Source of the DNA: Anaeramoeba flamelloides
Taxonomy: Eukaryota; Metamonada; Anaeramoebidae
DNA length: 64,000 nt
Direction of reading: 5' to 3'
Assembly: GCA_027625915.1 (NCBI GenBank)
Contig: JANTQA010000070.1
Span: forward strand, 7,259,001-7,323,000
How positions within the stretch are numbered: the stretch's first letter is position 1; every line of letters starts with the position of its first letter. A program made the translations under genes and the position numbers. This document shows positions 45,092-55,813 of the stretch, piece by piece. A model generated the notes under the pieces. It saw only the letters and a list, made by a program, of their open reading frames with translations, made no database searches and had not been told where the DNA came from.

Positions 45092-46364
45092 GAACACTTA
45101 ACTAAACAAAACAGAAAAAAAAAAAAAAAAAAACCTATGCACACTATGGCACCCCCCGCCACCCCAATTTGGATTAGACGTATTGTTGAATTGAGTGAGT
45201 GTCTGCTAACCCCCCCAATAATTGGATTGCTTTATAAATTGAGAAGAGTTTTGAGCAAGTTCTTATATGTTCTGTAACATCTTCAGTACCACTTTTAAGG
45301 AACAAACTTTGAGCAGAATTTAAAACACAAAAAAAAATCTCAAATTAAAGCACAAAAGTTCATATTCTATAAAAATAATTCTCATAAAAAATGTAAAAAA
45401 AATGTACCTTCATTAAGAATTTGTTGTGACTTAAATTTAGTTAAAAGTATGTACCCTAAAAATCGTACTAACTCTATTTTGTTACTTTTTTTATTGCTTT
45501 TCTATTACCTTTTGTCAGTGTTTAGAAATTTCTTTCTTTTTTTTCTTTTCATTTTTTAAAGAAAAGCTAGACCTTGACGATAATCTAACAAACTTTCTAT
45601 CGAGGATAAAAAAACTCTACAGAGAAATATAGAGTTTCAGACAGTGTCGTAGAACGCCATCAAGTGCCTAGGTTTTTTTTATAATTTCAGAAATAAACCC
45701 AAAATTTATGAAATTTTCTTCTTGTTTCAAAAGTTTAGAAAAACATAAAAGCAAGCTTGTGGTAAATTTGTTGAATCACCTCTCCTCTCTTAAATAATAT
45801 AAAAAAAAAAAAAATGATTTTTTTTTTATTTAAAATTCTTTTATCAAACTTTTTGATAAAAAATAATGTTTCATCAAGTAGATCTAACGAAAAGAGAGAG
45901 AAAAAAAAGAATTTTTTGAAAATCAAAAAACAACTCTAAATAGTTTAATAAAAATGTAAAAAGAAAAATTTGTTAAAAAAGGGGTAAAAAAATTGTTTAT
46001 CGCAAATTAAAATTTTACAATACCTTTAAAATAATAATGGTTTTTTAAAAATAAAATAACAAAGAAATAAGAATAAAAATCAATAATAATTTGACTTATA
46101 CTATCAATAAGTTTAGTTAAATAAAATCCAAAGAACGGAGAAAAATTTTAAAAATGTTAAAATTGTATTTAAAAAGCTCAAATATACGAGTTGAATTAAA
46201 ATAAGAACCCAAATAATAGTATTCCAATCTTTAAAAATCAATATTTAGAAACTTGGAAAGTAACTATTTTTGTATTTTTTAATATCAAGATTTACTCTAT
46301 AATCATAACCATGAAATCCCAAAGAATGATTATTTTTGTTTCAATTTTATGAAAAATAAACTAA

Positions 46365-46700
46365 AATTCATAATTTTATACATAGTTAAAACAGTCCTAA
46401 TAATCACTATAATACAATTTCCATTCAAATTGGAAATAATTTTGATTTTGATAAAATATGAAAATCTTTTTTTTATCTTTTTGTTTTTTTGTTTTCATTT
46501 TATTTTTTTGAATAAAGTAGTCTGCTGTGTTTGATCAAAATATTTTTTTTTAAGTTATTGATATTTTGATTAAAATTGAGTTATACATGATAGAAGAAAT
46601 CAAATTAAAGTAGTTGATAGTATATCAACATTTAATTGATCAATCAATCTTGCTAATAGAATTGAAAAAAAATTACTAATACATTTTTTCTGTTTTTAAA
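46365..46700 (+). mobile_element. Family B repeat copy
   Basis: It matches 31720-32035 and 7840-8100, with common blocks around GGAAATAATTTTGATTTT and GATCAATCAAT. It immediately precedes the poly-T marking the LINE 3' end. Confidence 0.5.
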
Positions 46701-46717
46701 AATTAAGATTTAATGCT

Positions 46718-48960
46718 TTTTTTTTTTTTTTTTTTTTTTGATTTTGTATCTTCTTTTATTGATTGAAATTCTGACAAGGTAAATTATTTTTTCAGTTATA
46801 TTAATTATTATTTGGGAAATATGAATTGATTTTTAGAATTTTTGATACTTTTTTCGTTTATCCAAAAATCAATCGAGTCAAAAATTTTTTTGATCAAATT
46901 TAAAATAACAAATCCATAATCTAATTGGCTAAATACCTATTAATTTGGGAATTTCTAATTTTACCCTATTCGTTCGTATTTTTTTTTAATAATAAGTATT
47001 ATTTTTTTTGTAGTTACTTTTACTTTTTTTAATTTTTTTTGTAAGTGTTTTTCTTTATATAACCTATTTCTGAATATTTTATATCTGATAATTGGCTTGA
47101 TTAGAGTGTTTGATTAATATTTCGATTCATTCTATAATCTTCTTGGATTATTATATAAATATTAATAAATTTTTTATCAATTTCTGATATTGGTACCCAC
47201 ATTATTAAAATTAAGTCATCTGCAAACATTTTGGCCTTTTTTTAACAAGATGTTTAATTTTTTCAATTAACAACGACGAAGAAAACCGAAGAATAAAGGG
47301 GGTAGAGTTTCTCCTTGATAAACTCCTAATCCAACTTTTTTATAATAACGATTTAAGGTATCAAACTTCCACTGCAACAAGGCAAAATTCTAAAATATTT
47401 TATTGGTGATATTCTCTACTTACAAATTTTGTATAAGCCAAGTGTCAAAAAATTCTGATCGACTAAGAAACCCAAAAAAGAAAAATATTTTTGAGTGAGA
47501 TCAATTTTTTTTTTTCCATTTTTTAACAAAAAAAAAGAAAATATTTAAATTCGTTTATTTCTCACATTATAAAAATTTTTTACCTTGTTTATTACTATTT
47601 TCTTCATTATTATACAAAAACAAGTCTTTGTTAGCAGGAATACTAATATAAAGATATTTTCTCTTTATGGAGATAAAACTTTTGGTTCAAAAAAAAAAAA
47701 AAAAAAATGATATATCAATATATTGGAAAATAATTGTATTTTTTTTGAGAAGGATAGTTATAATAATTAAAGTTTTAAAGTCATTTAAAAATTTTACCGA
47801 GAAATTTTGTTTTTGTATTAAGATAAAATTCGATTTTTCAAAATAATCTTTTCTTGAAGATATTTGGTGATAAAAGTAATTTTATCCTCAAAAATCAAAA
47901 TCAATTTTTTTATTACAAAAATGGTTTGTATTGTTATAAGGATTCTTTTGAATAAGACCAAGCAATTTGTTAAAAAAATTTTTCAAGTTTAAAATTTCTC
48001 TTCTGTAATTTTTTTTCATTTTTTGAAAAATATAAAACAACTTTTTTTTAATCTTAAAGAAAAAATTTTTTTTGGTTAATAGATCACAATTTAATTAAGA
48101 AACTTTTGTTAATCTCCTATCAAATATTCATTTATCCAACCACCAATACCAGGATAAGTTTTATTGGCTAATATTTGAATTGAAATATTAATCAAAGAAA
48201 ACGAAATTCCAAATAAAAAATTTTCTTTCGTAATCAAAACTTTCCAAAATAAAAAACTCAATAATGTGTTTTTCCATTTTCAAGAATTAACTTAATTGTA
48301 AATAAAAAAAAAATGAGTTAGTTTTTTTCCTTTTATATTATAAATATGTAAAATTTGGTTTTCAAAAAGTAGACTCAAATTAATAAAATGTTTAAATTGG
48401 GATAACTCATCCATTTCATAAGTCAAAACATAAATTCCAAAATAATTTTTTCAAGATCTCGACAAGATTTCAATTTATTTTTAAAAAATACTACTACCTT
48501 AAATATATTTTAATTTTTTGATTTCAAATATATTTATCAACAACTATAGAACAACAAAATGTGACTAATCGTATCATAACATTTTTTAACATCAATTGTT
48601 ATAATAAAATATTCTTTGTTTTTATATTTTTTTTTTAAGTTTTTAAGTTCAAATAGTAAATTTAAAACAACAATTCTTGTATCGAATTTTTTTTTTAACC
48701 AAATTGAGAATCTGATACTAAACCCCAAGAGTCTTTGATTCCTTTAAATATATATCTATATCAGTTTCAGAAAGAATATTTCAAGAGTGTTATTAATTGA
48801 TATTGGTCTATAAATATCTGGAAACTTGTACTCAAAATTGACATTTTTAAGGGATCAGATTCTGGTTTGATTCCTCTAAATTTCTTTTATGTTGTTATTG
48901 GGATTAATTGATATCTGTACTGTATGACACAAATAACTCATAAAAATCTATTCTAAATTT
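46718..48960 (-). mobile_element. Decayed LINE (non-LTR retrotransposon) with reverse transcriptase remnants
   Basis: Reading the minus strand in order: PDIYRPISINN (about 48840-48800), the palm motif A YFIITIDVKKCYDTI (about 48620-48570), PGIGGWINEYL (about 48155-48120), motif B VYQGETLPPLFF (about 47335-47295) and motif C MFADDLILI (about 47240-47212). At 46718-46740 lies a T run, i.e. a poly-A tail at the minus-strand 3' end. The frame is broken many times, and the spacing between motifs A and B is longer than usual, so insertions are likely. The 5' part is not recognisable. RT type is non-LTR; the clade is unresolved. The CYDT in motif A recalls telomerase RT, but the QF-G stretch before it and the poly-A tail favour a LINE. 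Confidence 0.7.
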
Positions 48961-50804
48961 GATTGAGAAATAAAATTTTAGATTTTTTACAAATGATCAC
49001 AAATAACAATTTTCAATTTTGGATTTTTTTTTTATCCCTTTTCCAAATCTCAAAAATTGAAACTCAAAATAATAGTCTTTGAGTGTTTTTGAATTAATAT
49101 TAAAAAACCCCTACTGGTACAGTCATTTCAAAAAAGTGAAAACTTTTTGAGAACTTAAAAAAAGTTTTGTGTTTTAATAAAGTGAAAACTTTTTCAGAAT
49201 TAAAACTTTTTAAAAGTTTTGAGTTTTAATAAAGTGTGGACTAAAGAATTTTCAAGACATCTTCTTCCCAGACCAATAACTGTCAACACATTCCAAAGTA
49301 TTCTGTAAATCCAATTTGAAAAGCTTTTCTAGAAAAAAATTTCAATTAGATCTTGAGTTTCTTGTGAAACTTAAAACTCACACAATAGCCAGAATTGAAC
49401 CTCAAAGGATTCCCTAACGAAAAAAAAAAGATATTTGAAACAAAACATTTTTTAACTGATCTTCAATTCCCCATTTATAACTAAAACACTATGAGCCAAA
49501 AAACCCAATTTAATAATCTTGTGTCAACCAATAACAACCTTTTTGACATCAATAAAATTTTGGTTTTCTATTGAGACTTTTAGAAAACCTTTCTCCCAAA
49601 ACAATAAATTGTGGATCTTCAATTTCTTGACTCAAAAGAATTTTTGTTTTGGGGTACAACCATTTTTAACAATTCCAAAGCCACTTTTCAAAAAAAAACT
49701 TTCAATAACTATTGAGAGAAAAATGTTAGACACAGAAAAATGGTTGGACACCATTTTTAATTGGGAACATTAGTCAAATTGAAAATCCAAATCCTATTGA
49801 TAACTAGGTGAATTTTATATAAATCCAAGTTTAAATGTGTTACAAGTTCATTAATCTGTGGTTTGTGTAGAATACTCATTTGAATGGTTGATAACTAAAT
49901 TAGATCTGCTATTTTAACAAAAATCCAAGTTCTAGTAAAGTTTACTATTAATTCTGAAAATGGTAATTTTTAAACTTGCTTTAGATTATAAGAAATAAGG
50001 TTTTGGAAAAGTAGAGTTACATTAATCATTATTCTAATAAGTAGATTATTGTTATTTCCTTTAGTTATTTCACAAATGATTGAAATTAAAAATCATTTTC
50101 AGTATTTTTCCCAATTAAAATTACTTTCCGACTATTTTTCTCTTTCCAACATTTTTCTCTCTACAATAAACACTACTTGAGTATTTCCCATATTCCCTCA
50201 AAACAAGAAGTTTCTTGGGTTCCCAATTGCCTAATTCAAAGACACCCTGGATATTCTTAAATATTCAATATTGGAAATATCGCCTGTTCAATTCAAATTT
50301 CTTCCACTAAAAATCATTTTTAGAAATAAGAGAGTCAATTAAAAAAGCCACTTTCAGCTAAACTAATAATAACTTCCATCCAATTTTAGCCCTTTCCAAA
50401 CCAAAACAATTCTGTTTGGATTTATTGTTGTTTATTCAAAAAAAACAAATATTATGAGATCCTCTTTGTTAATTTGAAAAAATCAAAAAAAAAAAAAAAA
50501 AACGAAGAATGAAGTGAAAAAAATTTCAAAAAAATATTGAAAATTGATTTCAAAACACAAGAGTAAATATAAAACTGGGATCAAAATTTTTTTTTATTGC
50601 TCAACAAATTAAAAATTTTCTTAAATTTCGATTTTTGGTGTTTAGAAGTCTCTAGGACGTCTAGTTTTCGAGATATTGCCCAAAATCGATTTTTATATAC
50701 AAATTTTTTAATAGTGATTTTTCACAACTATTTTGTACAATAACTCGAAAAATATAAGAGCCACAAAAAAATGAATTATTGAGATTGTTTTTATATTTTT
50801 TATA

Positions 50805-51001
50805 CAGTCAGTTTCACTTTTAAGGCACAAACTTTCAAGGAAATTTAAGGCACAAAAAAATCTCAAATTAAGGCATAAAATTTGGAATTTTATTTTTTAC
50901 AATTTATTTTTACTAGAATTTAAATTTTGTGCTTTAATTTGAGATTTTTAGTGTGCCTTAAATTTCGTTGAAAGTTTGTGCCTTAAAAGTGAAACTGACT
51001 G
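50805..51001. mobile_element. Tc1/mariner-type MITE with TA target duplication
   Basis: TA flanks both sides. CAGTCAGTTTCACTTTTAAG at the left is exactly inverted at the right, and the arms of about 85 bp pair almost fully. It is 197 bp without coding. A degenerate relative lies at about 45255-45365 (CAGTACCACTTTTAAGG). Confidence 0.8.
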
Positions 51002-52558
51002 TAGTAAAAAGTCAAAAATATACTCCCATTTTACAGACAAATAACCCAATTACCCAACAACGTATAACCTTTCCAATTGGGGTATTAGTTAAATATTCTG
51101 AATCCTTCATTTTTAGCTCTTTGGTGAATTCAGAAATCAAAAAAATCCAAAAGTTGTAAAATTAATTGAGAACATTACTAAAAATGAAAATCCCCTTTTG
51201 ATTTTAAATTTTGACCATTGTGAAAAAAATTTGGGTCATTAAAAAAAATTGGGTCAGTCAAAAATTTGTTTTCGTTTTTTAAATAATAAATTTTAGCAAA
51301 ATGGTTTTTGATCAAAGTAAAATTTTATGAACAAATCTTACATTTAAGAAAAACCAAAGTCACTATCAATAATAATTTTCAAATGCAATATTAAATTGTT
51401 ACATTTTAACCTTTTGAATTACTGTGGAACTCTAAAAAACAAAAAATTTATTTTTAATTGTAAACTTTACTAAAAATGTTAATTTTTTTTTATTAGAAAA
51501 CATTACAAGATCAAGTTAATTATTGTTTGGGAAGACCAAAAATTAATAAAAGTTTTAAATTAAGGTTTATCTATGAGGATTTTTAGAATTTAAATGGTTT
51601 TTTGAAATCTTGAAATTTCGGTATTTTGAAGTTTTGATTGTAAACATAAGTGGAAAACAACCTCTTTCGAAAAAACATCTTTTTTTGGAAGAATTTATGA
51701 TTCAATTTGGTTTAAAAGGATATTTAAGATTAACTGTGATAAATTTACGTTTATTAACAATGATAAATATCTTATTGAATTAATAGATTTTGATATTTCC
51801 TATTAAATAGTTCTCTTTATTTTTAGTAAAGTTGGCAATTAAAAATAAATTTTTGTATTTTTGGAGTTCCACAGTAATTCCAAAAGGTTAAAATGCAACA
51901 ATTTAATTTTGCATTTGAAAATTATTATTGACAATGACTTTGGTTTTTATTAAATGTAAGATTTGTTCATAAAATTTTACTTTGATCAAAAACCATTTTG
52001 CTAATATTTATTATTTAAAAAACGAAAACAAATTTTTGACTGACCCAATTTTTTTTAATGACCCAAATTTTTTTCACAAAGGTGAAATAAAAAACATTTT
52101 CATACTTTTAAAATATTTGAAAGAATTTGAATTTGAGAGAGGTGTTTGATTATTGTAAATTTTCATTAAATTATGAAAACCATTTTGTCAAAAAATAAAT
52201 CCTCTAAGGTTCCCAATAGAAATTTAAAATTTTGAAAAAATTATTAAAAGAAAGATATAAAGTAAATAAAACTCTTATTTCATAAATGATGTAACAAAAT
52301 AATTCTTATAAAGATGATTCCTAATAAATTTAGAATTTATCTAAAGGGAAAATCGTAATAAATTTGATTTTCAATTTTCACTAATGTTCTCAATTAATTT
52401 TACAAATTTTGGATTTTTTTGATTTCTGAATTTACCAAAGAGCTAAAATTAATGGATTCAGAATATTTAACTAATATCCCAATTGGAAAGGTTATAAGTT
52501 GCTGGGTAATTGGGTTATTTGTCTGTAAAATGGGAGTATATTTTTGACTTTTTACTAA
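51002..52558. mobile_element. 1.56-kb inverted-repeat element
   Basis: The outer arms 51002-51190 and 52370-52558 and inner arms about 51210-51480 and 51825-52085 are inverted copies with high identity, for example CAAAAATATACTCCC and GGTTTTTGATCAAAGTAAAA with their inverses. A segment of about 290 bp lies only on the right side, so the symmetry was later broken. In the centre a short open stretch (LQDQVNYCLGRPKINKSFKL, about 51500-51570) is less A/T-rich and could be a captured gene piece. Confidence 0.7.
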
Positions 52559-52764
52559 TATTTACAATTGATCAGAAAAATGGAATTACCGGGTTTCAGA
52601 AATTTCCGGGTTTTAGATTTGACAGTTATTAAAACTCAAAACTTTTGAAAAGTTTTAATTCTGAAAAAGTTTTCACTTATTAAAATACAAAACTTTAAAA
52701 AAGTTTTAATTTTCTCTCTTTTAATTAAACATAAGTTTTCACTTTTTAAAAATAGCTCTAACTT

Positions 52765-53255
52765 TTTTTTTCTTTTTTTTAATTCCGAGATTTACTCGAT
52801 AATCATTAACATAAAACCCAAAGACTGATTAGTTTTGTTTTCTTTTGATAAAGCTAATTTGTAGCATCAATATATTTGCATGATTTGAGAAATAATTTGT
52901 CAAAAGAATCGATTGGTCAATTATTAAATTTTTTAAAAAAAAATTGAATTGTTTAGTAACTAATCAACTTTTCCAGACCTATTTAAGAAAAATATTTTCC
53001 AACTTTGGAGTTTGAATATTTAAAGTACAACCTTTAAATTTGTCTGGTAAATAAGGTTTTTTCAAAAATTCTTGGTTTTTTTTTATACTAATACAAAGAT
53101 CAGATTAAATTGACGTGATGATCAAAAAAAAGTACTGTTTTACTAACCGAATTTTCCAGCCATTTAAACCCTCGATCACTCATGTGATTTACAGACAAAG
53201 AAACAACATACTTTAATCTTAGGTTTCTCCTTGGTAGACATTAAATCTTTAATTG
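52765..53255 (+). mobile_element. Family D repeat copy
   Basis: It aligns along about 490 bp with 24430-24900, with shared blocks such as ACTGATTA, TTTGGAGTTTGAATATT and CTCCTTGGTAGA. It ends where the orphan exon at 53264 begins. Confidence 0.6.
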
Positions 53256-53263
53256 GATAATGA

Positions 53264-53734
53264 CTGTCGAGAGAAACACTTTCAACAAAAGAAAAAGGAT
53301 TCTTTGTTTTTTGCGTAAAAACTTTTGAAAGTGTACTGTTGACAAAAACCAACCATTTTCCCACCTTTTGTTTGTCAGTTCTTCTCCTCTCACCTCAATC
53401 AATCAAAATATTTTTTGAAAAGAAAATTTGTAATTCAGACTTTATAACTTCCAACAAGTGGTGTTTAGTACAAAGATTACAAGAAACAATTGAGGGGAGC
53501 AGAACCTTTTTGCTGTCTTTAAATAAAATCAAACCACATCCTTGGACTGGAAAATCGGTACCAACAATTCAGAATGGTATTTCATTCACAGAATTTGATG
53601 GGAAGCCCTGTGATGGGAGTTTTCCAAAGAAGCGTTTCCAAAAGAAAAAGATTGAACAAATGAGGGAATTAAAAGAAAAAACAATTTTTCTTTTTTGTTT
53701 GTCAATCCAAAAAGAAATCAAGATGTTCTTTTAA
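53264..53734 (+). CDS. Orphan coding-like terminal exon, unknown protein
   Basis: An open frame of 156 codons without stops to TAA, with base and codon composition clearly less A/T-rich than the flanks. It has no ATG near its start, so it is either a 3'-terminal exon or a gene fragment. The most gene-like part reads SNKWCLVQRLQETIEGSR, then PHPWTGKSVPTIQNG and FTEFDGKPCDGSFPKKR. I do not recognise a family. It begins directly after a family D repeat and converges on the ubiquitin-like gene, whose stop is about 125 bp away. Possibilities: last exon of a host gene whose earlier exons I cannot see, or a transposon-borne fragment. Confidence 0.35.
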   Translation: MSRETLSTKEKGFFVFCVKTFESVLLTKTNHFPTFCLSVLLLSPQSIKIFFEKKICNSDFITSNKWCLVQRLQETIEGSRTFLLSLNKIKPHPWTGKSVPTIQNGISFTEFDGKPCDGSFPKKRFQKKKIEQMRELKEKTIFLFCLSIQKEIKMFF

Positions 53735-53858
53735 CGCCACAAAAACCAACTAAGCAATCCAAAGGATGACAATAAACAAAAGAAAACAAAAGAAATAAAT
53801 TTTGTAAAAACAGGTTCTTTTTGTTTTTATATTCTCACAAAAAAAAGAACAAAAAGAT

Positions 53859-54362
53859 TTATTTCTCGTCGTAAAGATAGAACTTGTGCTTTACACATTT
53901 TTTTTTAAATCGAAGAATGAAAATTGAATCGTGGCCTGTTATTCCCAACGAAGACAAACTTTGGGAGTGATTTTGTGTGACTAATCTCCCATTAAAGATT
54001 AGGCGCTGTTGGTCGCAGGGTATCGCAAACAATTTTTGGATTTTGGATTTGAGTTTGTAGATTGTGGTATTTGAAGTGATGGTCAGGGGATGGTAACTGC
54101 TCCCTAAAGGTTTTAAATAAATTGTGATTGGATTTGTGTTTTGCAAAATTTTTCTTTGTTTGTTCTTTTGTTTTTGTGATTCTTTTGGAAAACGCTTTCT
54201 ATTCGATTCTTGTGGATTATCAAACAAGCAACTTAAATTGTGTGTGTCATAATTAAAAAAATTCTTGGTTTCGTAATGGATGTTTGAGTGGAGGGTGATT
54301 ATATGGTTTTTAATTTTTGGGAAGTTTTGGGAATTAAATGTTGGAAAATTGTCTTGGTTCAT
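53859..54362 (-). CDS. Protein with C-terminal ubiquitin-like domain
   Basis: Single exon, 167 residues from the ATG at 54362 (MNQDNFPTFNSQNFPK) to TAA. Residues about 75-150 form a ubiquitin fold: ITIYLKPLGSS, then TTIYKLKSKIQKLFAIP, DQQRLIFNGRLV, LSSLGITGHDSIFILRF, aligning with ubiquitin's TIENVKAKIQDKEGIP, DQQRLIFAGKQL and STLHLVLRL. The lysine at the K27 position of ubiquitin is kept. There is no terminal GG (it continues KKKCVKHKFYLYDEK), so it is probably not a conjugated modifier but a domain that docks to ubiquitin receptors or the proteasome. The N-terminal half is polar and unrecognised. The frame is open 24 codons further upstream without another ATG. Confidence 0.78.
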   Translation of the reverse strand: MNQDNFPTFNSQNFPKIKNHIITLHSNIHYETKNFFNYDTHNLSCLFDNPQESNRKRFPKESQKQKNKQRKILQNTNPITIYLKPLGSSYHPLTITSNTTIYKLKSKIQKLFAIPCDQQRLIFNGRLVTQNHSQSLSSLGITGHDSIFILRFKKKCVKHKFYLYDEK

Positions 54363-55813
54363 AGATTTCGTTTCAAATATTGAGTGGTTGTCTCTTAAAA
54401 TAATTTGAAATTCAAAATTGAAAATGAAAAACAAAAAATGTTTTGATTTAATTCGCCAAAAATTTTTTTTGTAATTTTGAGCAACAAAAGATGGGAAGAA
54501 AAAAATATTGAAGAAAGAGTATTTTAGACATGCTATTGTTGGTTTTGGTGTTAATTTTAATATTGAAATTTTAGGAATTTGTTTTGAAGGAGTTAGGAAA
54601 AAATGGTTTACTAGTGTTTCCCCAAAATACTTAAAATGGACAGACTAGAAAGTTTGAACTTCTTTGGGTTGCAAAAAAAAAGATCAAAATTTTTCTTGAG
54701 TTTTAAAAAAAAAAAGAAAGGAAGAATTAAAAAATCACTATATTCTTCAATTGTGAAATGCAAATTAATAATGGGTACAACTGATTTTCAGAATTATCAA
54801 ATTAAAAAATTGACTTTGATCTCTTAAAACTATTTTTGTGAAAAGATGAATGATTATTTTGTTCTGTTTAGTTTTCCACTAAAAGTCACATTTAAGGTTT
54901 AAAATCCCTGAAACTTGTATAAAATATTATCTTTTGTCGGTTGTGAATTCTTGTTAATATGGTTCTTGGGGTGATTGATCTTCTACTTGGTATGGAGTTT
55001 TTATAGTCACTCAAAAAGACTTTTTTCCGATATTCTAATTTTTTCCAAAATCCAAATTGATGAGTGAAAGGCTAAAAGACTGGAACTTAAGTGAATTGAT
55101 TCTAAACTTTGATTTTTGTGTTGCCAATTGAAAATTTTAATCAAGTTTGGTTTTATATGGAGCTTATCATTTAAATTTATTACTTTTTAAGGTAATCAAG
55201 TCAAAGGAAAATTATAATATCAATTACAAGTCAAAAATCTAAATTTATTCTTTAGCAGTTACCAATTTATTAATGTTATACTCTTCAAATGTTTTTCCAA
55301 AAAAAAAACAATAAAAAAATAACAAAAAATAACTATCATAGAAAAACTGACTATGATAGATTAATTGAAAAAATTTTAGAGGATCTGTTCTATTTCTTCA
55401 ATTAAACTGTACCACTTTGACCGAAAAATAGTTTATATGGCGGGGTAGAATAACATACACGGATAGCATTAAAATCTATTGAGGTTATATTTATCTTTAA
55501 TTGGGTACTTTTGTTTATAAAATATAATTTTTTTGTCTATTTACCAGTTTTTTCTGAATGCAGTTAATTTATGTTTTTTATAAGAAAAGTATTTTTAATT
55601 GGAAAATATAAAAATTTGAAAATAGGAATATTATAATTAAAATAAAACTAAGAATTTTTTTATTTTATATTTTCAATTCTAAAATTTTAAACTTTATAGT
55701 TTAAATTTTGCTTCTAAATTAGAGAAGATTCATATTAGAAATAATTTTTATATATAAAGTATATTTATTTAAATCTAAATGAAAAATAAGAATTTCTTCT
55801 TCTTATTTCTTTT
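54363..55813. other. Spacer with family F and GGGGCCCA-family remnants
   Basis: 54890-55160 matches one arm of the family F element at 41360-41900. 55375-55440 matches the end of the 5781-6496 family. A short open stretch at 54636-54827 looks like chance. No gene is seen. Confidence 0.45.

Larger units (their letters stand above)
49118..52760. repeat. Outer inverted repeat enclosing nested elements
   Basis: The left arm 49118-49236 (containing AAAGTGAAAACTTTTTCAGA) is inverted at about 52625-52755 with few mismatches over at least 70 bp. Between them lie unrelated sequence, the MITE at 50805-51001 and the large inverted-repeat element at 51002-52558. Confidence 0.6.
44164..53263. other. 9-kb gene-poor, repeat-dense region
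   Basis: Holds a family E MITE, hairpin-family pieces (45014-45091, 45640-45745), a degenerate copy of the TACAGTCAG MITE (about 45255-45365), family D scraps (46240-46370, 48990-49100), a family B copy, a LINE fossil and nested inverted-repeat elements up to 52760, then family D again. The stretch 49240-50460 is less A/T-rich and shows an 84-codon open stretch (49519-49773) without ATG or recognisable family. No host gene is seen. Confidence 0.5.

Noticed and set aside
48537-48728. Telomerase reverse transcriptase gene
   Set aside because: Motif A resembles telomerase, but poly-A at the 3' end, many frame breaks and a LINE-like segment before motif A favour a LINE fossil.
53176-53364. Minus-strand peptide conserved between family D copies (MSTKEKPKIKV)
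   Set aside because: The similarity is explained by nucleotide identity of the repeat; other copies are not open in this frame.
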